From Acinetobacter sp. ANC 4910 (lineage in GTDB: Bacteria > Pseudomonadota > Gammaproteobacteria > Pseudomonadales > Moraxellaceae): a stretch of DNA of 64,000 nucleotides. The notes beneath the pieces are model-generated. The model was not told where the DNA came from, did not search any database, and was given only the letters and a program-made list of their open reading frames with translations. Made by a program: the position numbers and the translations under genes. Location: positions 1 through 64,000 of the forward strand of contig NZ_SJNT01000012.1 of the NCBI RefSeq assembly GCF_004331035.1, read 5' to 3'. Shown here in pieces: positions 43,901-54,018 of this stretch (position 1 is its first letter; each line of letters opens with the position of its first letter).

Positions 43901-44082
43901 ATGAAGCATGAAGCATGAAGCATGAAGCATGAAGCATGAAGCATGAAGCATGAAGCATGAAGCATGAAGCATGAAGCATGAAGCATGAAGCATGAAGCAT
44001 GAAGCATGAAGCATGAAGCATGAAGCATGAAGCATGAAGCATGAAGCATGAAGCATGAAGCATGAAGCATGAAGCATGAAGC
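43901..44082. repeat. 26 perfect tandem copies of the heptamer ATGAAGC
   Basis: The block is exactly 182 bp, which is 26 x 7, with no mismatch in any unit. It lies 87 bp beyond the stop of the outer-membrane channel gene and outside any gene I accept. Because 7 is not a multiple of 3, all frames of the array repeat every 21 bp, and on the minus strand one frame encodes a (MLHASCF)n string. Confidence 0.97.
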
Positions 44083-44271
44083 AGAATCGGAAAGTTTAGG
44101 CTTTAATAAAGCAAAATACATCTAGATATTTATATGAATAAGTTATTAACTGACATCAGAACAGTTCATCAATTTCCACCAACAACCCTTAAAAAAATTA
44201 GATATATTAAGATGTTACTGTTAATTAATTTTCTTTCTTCAATTAACAGATAAGAGAAAGGTCTAACAATA

Positions 44272-44299
44272 AAAAAACCACTTAATTAAGTGGTTTTTT
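44272..44299. terminator. perfectly palindromic intrinsic terminator
   Basis: AAAAAACCACTTAA joined directly to its reverse complement TTAAGTGGTTTTTT forms a 28-bp perfect palindrome with A and T runs at the ends. It can stop transcription from either side. Confidence 0.8.
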
Positions 44300-44474
44300 A
44301 TACGAATTTTGTTGGGATGGTGGCAGTTTAACTGAATATTCAATGCTTTGAATTTCATTAAAATTTAGAAAATAATTGACCCAATAATGACCCCTTTAAA
44401 ATAGACCATATTTGTCTAGGAGAGTGGTGGCAGTCCACCAGATGGCTATATGTGTCTAAAATTTTGGTGGCTAT

Positions 44475-44549
44475 TCAATCGCCTGCTTTCATTTTTTCTA
44501 TTGCACGCGCAGATAAAGCAACTTTTTTAGTTTCAATCTTTTCCAACAT
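44475..44549 (-). pseudogene. possible N-terminal fragment of an integrase
   Basis: A 24-codon frame reads MLEKIETKKVALSARAIEKM then KAGD and stops. To me this resembles the arm-binding N-terminus of P4-type integrases of Acinetobacter (xxLSARAIEKMKxGD). It is too short to be sure. No tRNA or other integrase part lies next to it. Confidence 0.35.
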
Positions 44550-44757
44550 TTCTTTTCTCTTTTGTACATTCAACTGAATTTGTTACCATACGCACCTGAG
44601 TCAGTAGAGAACTAACTCGCTCACTCCTCAAAGATCTTTTACATGTTTATAGACGGTCTTTTTTCTACTTATAATAGAATCTACAAATCTACATTTTTTG
44701 TAGATTCCAAAATCTAACCTATATTTTATATTATTGAAACTTAAGGATTTCATATAC

Positions 44758-47394
44758 ATGAGCTTGCAAGACATCATAGCCAATATCGATTCACACACCC
44801 CTATGATGCAACAGTACTTAAAAGTCAAAATGCAGCATCCTCATGCCTTAATGTTTTATCGTATGGGTGATTTCTACGAACTTTTTTTTGACGATGCACA
44901 TAAAGCAGCCAAACTGCTCGGCATTACACTTACCCACCGTGGTAAAACCAATGGCAATCCAATCCCAATGGCTGGTGTGCCCTTTCATGCCGCAGAAGGT
45001 TATCTCGCACGTTTAGTTAAAAAAGGCGAAACCGTTGTTATTTGCGAACAAGTCGGCGAAGTCACAGGTAAAGGACCTGTAGATCGTCAGGTGGTTCGTA
45101 TTCTTACCCCTGGTACGCTCACTGATGATGCCTTACTCAATAGTCATCAATCTTCGAATTTGGTCGCGCTGTGCTTACAACAAAACCAAATTGGTATTGC
45201 CCTGCTTGACTTAAGTGCAGGCATTTTCAAAGTTCAACAACAAGATTTCAAGCTAGAACAATTGGGCATCGAACTGGCACGACTCATGCCAAGTGAAATT
45301 TTGGTCGATGAAGATATTGTGGACCCCAACATTTTAGAACACGTTAAAAGACAACTCGACTGTCCTGTAACTAAACGTCCCAATGTGGACTTTAATTTAA
45401 ATAATGCACAAAAAACCTTGTGTGATCAGCTTGGCGTTTCAACTCTTTCTGGTTTTGGGATTGATCATTTACCGTTGGCAAAAGCTGCGGCAGCCGCGCT
45501 GATTCATTATGCCAAAGACACACAAAAAACCGCATTACCGCATATCCGCAGCATTCAGCTAGAACAAAGCAGCGACTTTATAGCACTCGACCCTGTAACA
45601 CGTCGCAACTTAGAAATTGTAGATCCTTTATTCGAACATGGGACGTCATTATTTCAACTCATCAATGACTGTCAGACTGCTATGGGAAGCCGATTATTAA
45701 GCCGCACGCTCATGCAACCGCTGCGGGATACTGCTTTACTTGATGCACGTCTTGATGCTATTCAAGCTTTCATTGATGGTTATCATGAATCTCCTATTCG
45801 ATTAGTCCTTAAAGAAATTGGTGATATTGAACGCGTGCTAAGCCGTGTGGCTCTTGGTAGTGCTCGTCCACGTGACCTCGTACAATTACGCCAAGCGAGC
45901 GCTCAACTTCCATTTTTACGCCATGCACTCAACCCAATTGTTGCCAGCCAACAATCTAAACTGGTTCAACAATTAAATGAGGAATTGGGTGACTTTAATG
46001 GTTTATACCAGCGCCTCCTTGCAGCAATTGTAGAAAATCCACCTGTGCTGTTACGTGATGGCAATGTCATAGCAGAAGGTTTTGACAGTGAACTGGATGA
46101 ATTACGCAAAATTCGCGACCATGCAGGGCAATTCCTGATCGATCTAGAAATTAAAGAGCGTGAACAATCTGGGATTGCTACCCTAAAAATTGGCTATAAC
46201 CGTGTTAGTGGCTATTACATCGAACTGACACGTGCTCAGGCAGAACAGGCACCCGAACACTATATTCGTCGCCAGACCCTTAAAAATGCCGAACGCTATA
46301 TCACACCAGAATTAAAAAGTTTTGAAGATAAAGTTTTATCTAGCGAATCTCGTGCATTAGCGCGTGAAAAAATGCTGTTCGAAATGCTATTGGAAGAGCT
46401 ACGTCAAGATATTGCAAATTTGCAAGTCATGAGTGCAGCCATCGCTCAAATTGATTTGCTCAGTAACTTTGCACATCAAGCCCGTTTAAGAAACTGGTCT
46501 CGACCTGAATTTAGTCCAGAAACTGGCATCAAGATTATGGCAGGTCGTCATCCAGTGGTAGAAGCATTAAATAAAACTGCATTTACGCCGAATGACACAC
46601 ATTTGGATTATGCACATCGCATGGCGATTATTACGGGTCCAAATATGGGCGGTAAATCGACCTTTATGCGTCAAACCGCGCTCATTAGTTTACTCGCCTA
46701 TTGTGGTAGTTTTGTCCCTGCACAATCAGCCGTATTAGGTCCTATTGACCGTATTTTTACCCGTATTGGTTCCGCCGACGATTTATCGACAGGGAAATCG
46801 ACCTTTATGGTAGAAATGACCGAAACTTCGCAAATTCTGCATCATGCCACCAACCAATCCTTGGTGCTCATGGATGAAGTGGGTCGCGGTACCAGTACCT
46901 ATGACGGTTTGTCGTTGGCTTGGGCTTGTGTTTTAGACTTAAGCAAACGAGTGAAATGCTTATGCTTGTTTGCCACCCATTATTTTGAACTGACTGAACT
47001 GAGTAAAGAATCAGGTATTTACAATTATCATGTCAGCGCCAAAGAACTGAATGGCAATTTGATTTTGCTGCATAAAGTACAACAAGGTCCTGCCAGTCAG
47101 AGTCATGGTCTACAAGTCGCAAAATTAGCGGGTATTCCTGCCAATGTGATTAAAGAAGCGCAAAACCGTTTAAAAATTTTAGAACGCCAACAGCAACAGC
47201 ATGTCAATACGGCGGTACAACGTGATTTATTTGCACCTGCCGTGCAAGCGGAGCCTAATATTATTGAACGTGTAGTTGAAGTGGAAAAAGTATCTCCTGC
47301 GCTTGAAATTCTAAAAGCGTTAGATGTCGATAACCTAACCCCACGTGAAGCTTTACAGCACTTGTATCAACTGAAAGAACAATTAGAAAGTTAA
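44758..47394 (+). CDS. mutS: DNA mismatch repair protein MutS
   Basis: The 878-residue protein starts at 44758, after TTAAGGATTTCATATAC; an in-frame TTG lies 8 codons earlier. The mismatch-binding Phe-x-Glu is present in [12 protein letters not shown] near residue 38. The connector, lever and clamp domains follow, then the ATPase with Walker [10 protein letters not shown] near 630, [15 protein letters not shown] (Walker B and signature) and ATHYFELT. The length is normal. It recognises mismatches and small loops and recruits MutL, so its loss would destabilise the homopolymers and heptamer array in this same window. It is intact. Confidence 0.97.
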   Translation: MSLQDIIANIDSHTPMMQQYLKVKMQHPHALMFYRMGDFYELFFDDAHKAAKLLGITLTHRGKTNGNPIPMAGVPFHAAEGYLARLVKKGETVVICEQVGEVTGKGPVDRQVVRILTPGTLTDDALLNSHQSSNLVALCLQQNQIGIALLDLSAGIFKVQQQDFKLEQLGIELARLMPSEILVDEDIVDPNILEHVKRQLDCPVTKRPNVDFNLNNAQKTLCDQLGVSTLSGFGIDHLPLAKAAAAALIHYAKDTQKTALPHIRSIQLEQSSDFIALDPVTRRNLEIVDPLFEHGTSLFQLINDCQTAMGSRLLSRTLMQPLRDTALLDARLDAIQAFIDGYHESPIRLVLKEIGDIERVLSRVALGSARPRDLVQLRQASAQLPFLRHALNPIVASQQSKLVQQLNEELGDFNGLYQRLLAAIVENPPVLLRDGNVIAEGFDSELDELRKIRDHAGQFLIDLEIKEREQSGIATLKIGYNRVSGYYIELTRAQAEQAPEHYIRRQTLKNAERYITPELKSFEDKVLSSESRALAREKMLFEMLLEELRQDIANLQVMSAAIAQIDLLSNFAHQARLRNWSRPEFSPETGIKIMAGRHPVVEALNKTAFTPNDTHLDYAHRMAIITGPNMGGKSTFMRQTALISLLAYCGSFVPAQSAVLGPIDRIFTRIGSADDLSTGKSTFMVEMTETSQILHHATNQSLVLMDEVGRGTSTYDGLSLAWACVLDLSKRVKCLCLFATHYFELTELSKESGIYNYHVSAKELNGNLILLHKVQQGPASQSHGLQVAKLAGIPANVIKEAQNRLKILERQQQQHVNTAVQRDLFAPAVQAEPNIIERVVEVEKVSPALEILKALDVDNLTPREALQHLYQLKEQLES

Positions 47395-47401
47395 GCTTTT
47401 A

Positions 47402-47435
47402 AATAAAGGTCGGTTGAATATCACCGACCTTTATT
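47402..47435. terminator. bidirectional terminator between mutS and the GNAT gene
   Basis: The 13-bp arms AATAAAGGTCGGT / ACCGACCTTTATT have an 8-nt loop. It lies 7 bp after the mutS stop, between convergent genes. Confidence 0.85.
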
Positions 47436-47454
47436 TATTGCTTGTTTCGAGCCT

Positions 47455-48057
47455 CTATTTGAAGCATCGAGATTGCTCAAGTTTCCACGCTAAATTTTGC
47501 TGTACGGCGGGCCATTCATTTTTCAAAATACTGTATACATAGGTATCACGTAAAATATCATCCTGTACTATTTGATGGCTTCTTAACACGCCATCTAATT
47601 TCGCCCCTAAGCGTTCAATTGCAGCACGACTTTTCAAATTAAAAGACGATGTTCTGAACTCAACGGCAATACAGTTTAATATTTCAAATGCATGCGTAAG
47701 CAGTAATTGCTTTGCCTCTGTGTTTACATAACTCCGCTGCACAGATTGTCTATACCATGTTGAACCAATTTCAACACGACGATGTTCAGCAACCACGTTC
47801 ATATAGCTGGTCATACCAAGGATCTGACCACTAGACTGTTCAATCACCACAAAAGGCAACATACTTTCCATCTGCTGCAACTCAAGTCGTCTTTTTATCT
47901 CGCTATGCATAAGTTCAGGTTTAGGAATAAAGGTATACCAAAGTTTCCAGAGTTCACCATCACACACCGCTTCTCTCAGTGCTAACTCATGCTCTAAACC
48001 TAAGGGTACCAATTTAATGTTTTTACCCACTAGGGTGACTGGCTTTAACCACGGCAT
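47455..48057 (-). CDS. GNAT-family N-acetyltransferase (RimJ/RimL-like)
   Basis: The 200-residue protein has a single Acetyltransf_3 domain: VTLVGKNIKLVPLGLEH at the start, PFVVIEQSSGQILGMTSYMNV, the strand 4 region RVEIGSTWY, and EFRTSSFNLKSRAAIERLGAKLDG, the usual signature of the RimJ/RimL type. It lies 21 bp downstream of the PaiB-like gene on the same strand, so they are probably co-transcribed. The substrate is unknown. Confidence 0.85.
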   Translation of the reverse strand: MPWLKPVTLVGKNIKLVPLGLEHELALREAVCDGELWKLWYTFIPKPELMHSEIKRRLELQQMESMLPFVVIEQSSGQILGMTSYMNVVAEHRRVEIGSTWYRQSVQRSYVNTEAKQLLLTHAFEILNCIAVEFRTSSFNLKSRAAIERLGAKLDGVLRSHQIVQDDILRDTYVYSILKNEWPAVQQNLAWKLEQSRCFK

Positions 48058-48078
48058 GTTTCATCTTCCTTTTTAGAT

Positions 48079-48714
48079 TTAATTTTTGGACGCTGCCACT
48101 TGGTACATTGCTTCGCTTATCTCCTGCTTGCTTGTATCAGATAATGCCTTGGCGACACCAACTATATCTCGATGCTCTTTGTTCTGCCCCAATTTGGATT
48201 TGCCCTGAATTTTAGTAATTTCGATCTCTATCCCCACAATGGCTTTCAACATCGTCTCGATATAACTTTTTGGCGCATCCGACATTTTCCATGGTTCAGC
48301 GTGCATGGCTTCATGGGTACGCGTTAAACGTGCCACCACTCCACGTACATAACGCTCATCATCACGTATTTTGACCTTGCCATAGGCATGAATCACTCGA
48401 TAATTCCAAGTGGGTACTTGTTGATGATGTTCATGTTTACTCGGATACCATTGTGGCGAAATATAGGCATCACCTGCTCGAAACACCACCAACACTTCAT
48501 CACCATCTTGAACATCTTGCCAAACTGGATTTTTCCTTGCTACATGTGCATGCAGTACACCCAATTCGGTAGCCTCGGCATCAAGTTCAAAAGGCAGATG
48601 ATTCGCATCTAAACCACTTTGTCCATGGGTAAGCAAAATTCCTAAAGGATATTGTTGTATGAGTTCATGCAGGACATCTATTTGTGTTTCTTCAAATTCT
48701 GCGGGGATATACAT
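48079..48714 (-). CDS. FMN-binding negative regulator PaiB family protein
   Basis: The 211-residue protein is of the PaiB (FMN-binding split barrel) family: MYIPAEFEETQIDVLHELIQQYPLGILLT, HVARKNPVWQDVQDGDEVLVVFRAGDAYISPQWYPSK and TWNYRVIHAYGKVKI. It is divergent from a MocR-type regulator with 115 bp between them and upstream of an acetyltransferase, a grouping often seen where the MocR protein controls the divergent genes. Its biochemical role is not established. Confidence 0.88.
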   Translation of the reverse strand: MYIPAEFEETQIDVLHELIQQYPLGILLTHGQSGLDANHLPFELDAEATELGVLHAHVARKNPVWQDVQDGDEVLVVFRAGDAYISPQWYPSKHEHHQQVPTWNYRVIHAYGKVKIRDDERYVRGVVARLTRTHEAMHAEPWKMSDAPKSYIETMLKAIVGIEIEITKIQGKSKLGQNKEHRDIVGVAKALSDTSKQEISEAMYQVAASKN

Positions 48715-48829
48715 GTTCTAAGCTCCTATTATTTTCCAAATCTTAATCTGTCTTACATATTGTAAATTTTCAGTTTTAATTGGATTATAAAAAAGAACCA
48801 GTTTCTTTAAATTTTAGTAGACCAGAATT

Positions 48830-50320
48830 ATGGCAAGAATGACAAAAGTAATAGATCTTCCATCCATGACAAAACTGAACAAGGCGAATGGACAGATCAG
48901 CACTCAACTCATTCACATTTTTCGAGCAGCCGTTCAACAGGGTGATTTACAATCTGGTGATGCCTTACCCTCTTCCCGTGAGCTAGCACAAACATTAAAT
49001 GTTGCCCGAGGTACCGTGATTGAAGCTTATGAGCAACTGATCGCAGAAGGTGTATTTGAATCTCATGCCCGAAAAGGGACTTTTATTTCACAAACTTTAA
49101 ACCATTCGACTACAGCGACTTTAAAAAGAGAAAAACAAGAAACCGACATCCCGCTTACAGCAGCCGCACAAGCATTTTCTGAAATACTCAAAGAATTTAA
49201 ACCCTTACCGCATCGACCTTTTGCTATTTCTGTACCCACAGGTCGTACCCAACCGAATGACATGTGGCGGAAATATGGAAATCAATACCGTGCTCGGGGC
49301 ATTGCAGCACCTTCAGGTTATGATGATCCGCAAGGTATATTTTCTTTACGCATTGCTATTGCCGACTATGTTCGACGCTCGCGTTCTGTACATTGTGACC
49401 CTGAACAAATTGTGATTACTAGCGGAATCCAACAAGCTCTTTATATTTGCAGTCAAATTTTATTCAATGCAAATGATGATGTTTGGGTTGAAGATCCTGC
49501 TTATCGTGGGACTACAGCCATACTTGAGCATTCATTACATCATTTAAAAATCATACGTGTACCTGTTGATGAAGAAGGCATTCAAGTCAATATAGGTAAA
49601 TCTGTTGCAGAAAATGCTCGTGCCGCATTTGTCACCCCTTCGCATCAATACCCCATCGGCATGCCCATGAGCCTAGCGAGACGAACTGCATTACTCGCAT
49701 GGGCAAAACAGCAGAATGCTTGGATTATTGAAGATGATTACGACAGTGAACTTCGCTACAGTGGCCAACCGTTTCCTGCACTACAAGGCATGGCATCGGA
49801 TCAAGTTATATATTTAGGTACGTTCAGCAAAGTCCTGTTTCCATCATTACGTTTAGGTTATGCCATTCTGCCAAAAAAACTGGTTGCCCCGTTTTGTGGG
49901 CTAAGAGCATTGATTGACCGCCATCCACCTTCAGCCGATCAACACGTATTGGCTGCCTTTATTCAAGAAGGTCATTTAGAACGCCATATTCGACGTATAC
50001 GGAAAGTTTATGCTGAAAATCGCCTGCAATTAATCGATATGATAGAACGCTATATTCCAAAACACCTTGGTTTTTTACAGTCAGGCGATCAAGGTATGCA
50101 TATGTTGCTATGGTTAGCCGATCATTTAGATGACCGCGCTATTGCCCAATCAGCACTTGATTCAGGAATATCCATTAAAGCCATTTCACCCACTTATTCA
50201 AATCAAACCAAACGTTCTGGACTTATTCTTGGATTGGGAGACTTTGATATTCACCAAATGGAGCAAGCTGTAACTCAGCTAGCAAAAATCATTCAACACC
50301 ATGACACCTTAAGAAACTGA
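48830..50320 (+). CDS. MocR/PdxR-family transcriptional regulator
   Basis: The 496-residue protein has an N-terminal GntR-type winged helix (ALPSSRELAQTLNVARGTVIEAYEQLIAEGVFESHARKGTFIS). It is fused to a fold-type I aminotransferase domain with the PLP-binding Lys in YLGTFSKVLFPSLRLGY and the Asp in WIIEDDYDSELRY. MocR proteins use PLP or its adducts to control nearby genes. The divergent paiB-like and GNAT genes are the likely targets. Confidence 0.9.
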   Translation: MARMTKVIDLPSMTKLNKANGQISTQLIHIFRAAVQQGDLQSGDALPSSRELAQTLNVARGTVIEAYEQLIAEGVFESHARKGTFISQTLNHSTTATLKREKQETDIPLTAAAQAFSEILKEFKPLPHRPFAISVPTGRTQPNDMWRKYGNQYRARGIAAPSGYDDPQGIFSLRIAIADYVRRSRSVHCDPEQIVITSGIQQALYICSQILFNANDDVWVEDPAYRGTTAILEHSLHHLKIIRVPVDEEGIQVNIGKSVAENARAAFVTPSHQYPIGMPMSLARRTALLAWAKQQNAWIIEDDYDSELRYSGQPFPALQGMASDQVIYLGTFSKVLFPSLRLGYAILPKKLVAPFCGLRALIDRHPPSADQHVLAAFIQEGHLERHIRRIRKVYAENRLQLIDMIERYIPKHLGFLQSGDQGMHMLLWLADHLDDRAIAQSALDSGISIKAISPTYSNQTKRSGLILGLGDFDIHQMEQAVTQLAKIIQHHDTLRN

Positions 50321-50556
50321 AAATTGATTCTATTAAATAAAATCACAGCTCGAGCACTATAGGCATTCTTAAATCAAAGTTTCACTCATTGAAAATGAAA
50401 TCATGGCTCTATTTACACCTCTAAAATGTACTTAAATTTAGCGAATCTTTTTATAGCGAACCATGTTAGCCAGTGGTTTGAGTACAATGCAAAGTTGAAG
50501 CTCTACGGAATATCTAGTGAAATACAATCATTCATAGATACTCCGTAATGCCATAA
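50321..50556. other. short intergenic region, nothing identified
   Basis: The space after the MocR gene and before the stop of the convergent unknown gene. It is AT-rich; I see no RNA gene and no clear terminator hairpin. Confidence 0.4.
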
Positions 50557-51092
50557 TTAGAAACTATAATTTCTATCATTACCTAGTTTTAAAAATTGCG
50601 CTTCCATATCATTAAATGCGTCAGTAAAGCCATCCAATGAAATTTTATTCTCAATAAGTTGTTTTTTATTATTCTGGAATCGTGTAAAAGCATAATTTCC
50701 ACCTTTGAATTGTTTAATCAGTTCGGAACCATTTCTAAATAATCCTTCACGTTCTTGGAGGATTTCTTTGTTATCTATATGAATAAAAGCGGGATTATCC
50801 TTTAAATGCTTTTCACCAATATTGACAATATATTGATGATTAACATGCAAAATAGAAATAGGACCTTTACTCATCACACAGGCTTTCATGTCTTCAAATA
50901 CTTTGTATTGACATTTTATTTTCCAGCTAGCACGCCCGAGCAATTTACTCTCGGTTAAGTCAATTTCGGCATTATTGTTTGATTTGGTATTAACTTTTAA
51001 AATTAAATTAGAAATTTGATCTTCAGATGCATAGGTATTGTTTGTAATAACGGGAGTTAGGATAAAAAAGGATAAAAAAAAATTTTACGCAT
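50557..51092 (-). pseudogene. exported protein of unknown function with a poly-T frameshift in the signal peptide
   Basis: The open part encodes a mature protein of about 155 residues with no recognised domain (ITNNTYASEDQISNLILKV..., VYKxFEDMKACVMSKGPIS, FLKLGNDRNYSF). Upstream the ATG at 51092 starts a normal signal peptide only if the T9 run (plus-strand A at 51074-51082) had ten or seven T: MRKIFFFLSFFILTPVITNN...AS. With nine it stops after 11 codons. The rest of the frame is intact, which argues for a recent or reversible change, or a read error. It is convergent with the MocR gene. Confidence 0.65.
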
Positions 51093-51921
51093 AATGAAAT
51101 CCCCAGTATTTTAAAAAAGCTATAATAATCAACATTTTTTTGATATCTATTGCTTAATGTATCATTTTTAAAAAATAAGCGTGTTTTTTTACAAATTCTT
51201 TGAAATCTGTTGATTATTACTCATTTTTTTACTCAAACTACTCTCAAGTTGTAGAAGAATGCAAACTCTACTCGTTAATTCGTATAACCATTAAAATCTT
51301 AGTAGAGACCGAACTACAAAAAAATTTAGACCAATACAAACATCATATTTAAAGTCAGTTCATGATTCACCGAGCACCACAAAGTGAAGGACAATCTTTC
51401 AAAATTAAGAAGCAACATTGAACTCAGATGGATAGCCAATATTTATTACACAAGTTTCTAACTGCTGTCAAAAAGTCGAATACTTACCCAGATTTGAAGA
51501 GTCTATAAATTCCTATTTTCTACTAAGTTCGAGCGCTTTCGATATTCATATACAAGAAAGCTGGCAAGTCTGCACAGTAACTTATGGGTCATACCACAGA
51601 AAAATGCCTGAAGTTTATGCATCTAGGCATGAAATTTCAGGCAATGATGTTGAGATTGGAATTGCACTCCATTTACAGATGTGATGTAAGTTATATCTGT
51701 AAAATAACAGCTTAAATCATTGTTTTATATGACTTATTAAAACCCTATTTTTCTATAAAATTGGCATGTAAATAGGGTCAAAAATTAATAAATTTCATTG
51801 ATATATGCTTATTTCACGCATATAAATAACAAATATCAATAAAAGCAATTGTTAGTTATCCCCATTTTTGCCTAAAATACTGCATGAGTAATTAAAACCA
51901 TATTTTTAGGTAGCTGTCGCC
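51093..51921. other. 829-bp intergenic region before fdxA
   Basis: Very AT-rich with no accepted gene. A plus-strand open stretch without a start codon (51436-51684) encodes about 82 residues ending EISGNDVEIGIALHLQM and may be gene debris. A 9-bp inverted repeat (ACCCTATTT at 51742-51750, AAATAGGGT at 51770-51778) lies about 145 bp before fdxA. The fdxA promoter must be in the last 150 bp. Confidence 0.5.
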
Positions 51922-52245
51922 ATGACCTTTGTTGTCACTGAAAACTGTATTAAATGTAAATATCAAGACTGTGTAGAAGTTTGCCCTGTTGACTGTTTCT
52001 ACGAAGGTCCTAACTTCTTGGTGATTAACCCGGACGAATGTATTGACTGTGCACTGTGCGAACCAGAATGCCCTGCAAATGCAATTTTCTCTGAAGATGA
52101 GTTGCCAGAAGGTCAAGAAGTATTTATCGAACTGAATGCAGAACTTGCACAAAAATGGCCAAACATTACTCAAATTGGTGACCAACCTGCTGACCGTGAA
52201 GAATGGAATGGTAAAGCAGACAAGTTACAATATCTTGAAAAATAA
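51922..52245 (+). CDS. fdxA: 7Fe ferredoxin (3Fe-4S/4Fe-4S)
   Basis: The 107-residue protein has two cluster motifs: [17 protein letters not shown] at the N-terminus, with the spacing of a [3Fe-4S]/[4Fe-4S] seven-iron ferredoxin, and [12 protein letters not shown] near residue 40. The C-terminal extension ([24 protein letters not shown]) is diagnostic of the Azotobacter FdI/FdxA type. It serves as an essential low-potential electron carrier. It is a single-gene unit with a strong terminator. Confidence 0.95.
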   Translation: MTFVVTENCIKCKYQDCVEVCPVDCFYEGPNFLVINPDECIDCALCEPECPANAIFSEDELPEGQEVFIELNAELAQKWPNITQIGDQPADREEWNGKADKLQYLEK

Positions 52246-52251
52246 GCCATT

Positions 52252-52283
52252 AAAAAAAGATCAGCAGTTGCTGATCTTTTTTT
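52252..52283 (+). terminator. terminator of fdxA
   Basis: The hairpin GATCAGCA / TGCTGATC has a very short loop and is flanked by an A run and a seven-base T run, starting 6 bp after the fdxA stop. Confidence 0.92.
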
Positions 52284-52381
52284 ATACCAAAAACACACAT
52301 TTGATTGCAAAATTTCCAAATTTACATAACCCTTTTCGATTAAAATAAGCAGTTATATTTCTAAGCATTTGATTTTCATAC

Positions 52382-53098
52382 ATGAAGCATTTTTTCAAGG
52401 GTGTGCTCGGTTTGAGTATAATCCCTTTGGTTATGATCGGATGTAGTTCATCTCCTTATAAATCTGGGCAAGGCACACCTCATGGAAAACGTATTTTTAT
52501 TCCGCAAGAACGTGTAATTATCGAACGCCCAATTCCTCCTAAAATTATTCCGTATACCTACAACAGTTGGGTTGCTGCCAGTGATAACTTACGACGCGTA
52601 CGTGAATATGAAGTTTTCCTAGAAAAAAATAGCGTTGGTAATATTATTCCAACTTTTGAGTTATTACGTACTGCCCGCGACTGGCAAAAATGTGGACGCT
52701 CTCAATACATGATTCCGACACGTGAATTATGGGCGAATCAGGTGCCGACATTAAAAGTTTTTAAATATCTTGTAGCATCCAAAGTATTAACCGACTTTGA
52801 AGTCACGTCTGTTTACCGCGACTTAACGCTCAACCAATGTGCGGGTGGTGCAAGCTCTTCACGCCATTTGTTTAATTCAGCCATCGATTTCCGTATTGGC
52901 CCTGAATATCCTCAACCAGAAGATTACGCTTTTATTGAAAATACCAAATTTAAGCTGTGTCAGTTCTGGGAACAATACGGTCAAAGTCTTAATATGGGCT
53001 TAGGCTTGTATGCTTCTGGACAAATTCATATTGATACTCAAGGCTACCGTACTTGGGGTCCAGATTTAAGTCGCTCCTCATCCATGTGTAATTATTAA
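52382..53098 (+). CDS. lipoprotein of the M15 D-Ala-D-Ala carboxypeptidase family
   Basis: The 238-residue protein has a lipoprotein signal (LSIIPLVMIGC, Cys21) and a C-terminal peptidase M15 domain. The zinc site appears as SSSRHLFNSAIDF (SxHxxGxAxD-like, with Asn for Gly) and the second His in GQIHIDTQGYRTWG. It probably acts on peptidoglycan in the periplasm, or binds it. The Asn in place of the usual Gly does not touch the metal ligands, so activity is plausible. It is a stand-alone gene. Confidence 0.82.
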   Translation: MKHFFKGVLGLSIIPLVMIGCSSSPYKSGQGTPHGKRIFIPQERVIIERPIPPKIIPYTYNSWVAASDNLRRVREYEVFLEKNSVGNIIPTFELLRTARDWQKCGRSQYMIPTRELWANQVPTLKVFKYLVASKVLTDFEVTSVYRDLTLNQCAGGASSSRHLFNSAIDFRIGPEYPQPEDYAFIENTKFKLCQFWEQYGQSLNMGLGLYASGQIHIDTQGYRTWGPDLSRSSSMCNY

Positions 53099-53224
53099 CA
53101 CGCATTCCATGACAGAGGTCTAAACACCTCTGTTTTTTATTTTCAGTGATTAATATTCAGAGAGAATTGAACTCTGTCTAGAAATGTTTAAAATGCACTG
53201 ATTCGATATTTAGGCGCTAAGATT

Positions 53225-53890
53225 ATGCAAGAAATGTGGTCAGAGATTGATAATTTTATCGATACACATTTAATTCCTGAAGACCCAATTCTGTTACAAA
53301 CCCTTGAAAACACAGCTCAAAAAGGTTTCCCTGATCATCTAGCTGTCGCTCCGAATCAAGGCATGCTGTTACAAATGCTCATTCAAATGAATCAATGTAA
53401 ACGTGTTCTTGAACTTGGCACTTTTGCTGCATACAGCACCATGTGGTTGGCCCGTGCACTGCCTAAAGATGGTTATATTCTTACCATTGAAGGACGTGAT
53501 ACGCATGCCGCACTGGGTCAAGAAAATATAGACCGCGCCAATTTACCACAAACTGTTGAACTGAAAGTCGGACGTGCAGCAGACGTACTTAAAGCCCTAC
53601 CCGCCGATTTTGAACCTTTTGATTTTATTTTTATTGATGCCGACAAACAAAGCTATCCTGAATACTTGGAACTCAGTTTAGACTTGTCTCACTCAGGTAC
53701 AATTATTGTGTTAGATAATGTGATTCGTGCTGGTGATATCGTGAATCCTGACAATCACAAGCCGAGTATTGAAGGTATTCGGGAAACTTTTGCACGCTTG
53801 CAAAACCATCCAAGATTATTGTCTTCTACAGCACTACAGACGGTCGGCAGTAAAGGACATGATGGTTTTGCAATTGCAATTGTAAAATAG
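53225..53890 (+). CDS. O-methyltransferase (COMT-like, class I SAM)
   Basis: The 221-residue protein belongs to the Methyltransf_3 family: SAM-binding VLELGTFAAYSTMWLARALP near residue 60, ILTIEGRD, the metal-binding FIFIDADKQSYPEYLEL and VLDNVIRAGDIVNPDNH. It is closely like caffeoyl-CoA/catechol-type methyltransferases of bacteria. The substrate is unknown, though catechols are typical. It is preceded by 126 bp with no obvious operon partner. Confidence 0.9.
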   Translation: MQEMWSEIDNFIDTHLIPEDPILLQTLENTAQKGFPDHLAVAPNQGMLLQMLIQMNQCKRVLELGTFAAYSTMWLARALPKDGYILTIEGRDTHAALGQENIDRANLPQTVELKVGRAADVLKALPADFEPFDFIFIDADKQSYPEYLELSLDLSHSGTIIVLDNVIRAGDIVNPDNHKPSIEGIRETFARLQNHPRLLSSTALQTVGSKGHDGFAIAIVK

Positions 53891-53914
53891 CGAACAAAGC
53901 ACAAAAAACACTCT

Positions 53915-53940
53915 ATTGTATTTTTATTTTAAAATACAAT
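53915..53940. terminator. AT-rich hairpin between O-methyltransferase and Usp genes
   Basis: The perfect 10-bp arms ATTGTATTTT / AAAATACAAT have a 6-nt loop, between convergent genes. The stem is almost all A/T, so it is weak by itself. Confidence 0.45.
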
Positions 53941-54018
53941 TATTTATAAACATTGTCCATATAGTTATCCACATATAATGCGGATAACTATAAATCGGCG
54001 TAATCCATTCTAAATTCT

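Larger units (their letters stand above)
43814..44757. other. long intergenic region with tandem repeat and gene debris
   Basis: These 944 bp between the channel gene and mutS hold no intact gene. They contain the 7-bp tandem array (43901-44082), a palindromic terminator (44272-44299), two copies of GGTGGCAGT about 110 bp apart (near 44318 and 44427) and a short integrase-like fragment (44475-44549). The mutS promoter lies at the right end. Confidence 0.6.

Noticed and set aside
43901..44082. CRISPR-like array
   Set aside because: The unit is 7 bp with no spacers and no cas genes are nearby.
43831..44121. 96-codon minus-strand frame encoding (MLHASCF)n
   Set aside because: It is a by-product of the 7-bp repeat, which stays open in several frames; there is no ribosome site or conserved flanking sequence.
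51892..52185. 97-codon frame antisense to fdxA
   Set aside because: It is fully antisense to a strongly conserved ferredoxin gene.
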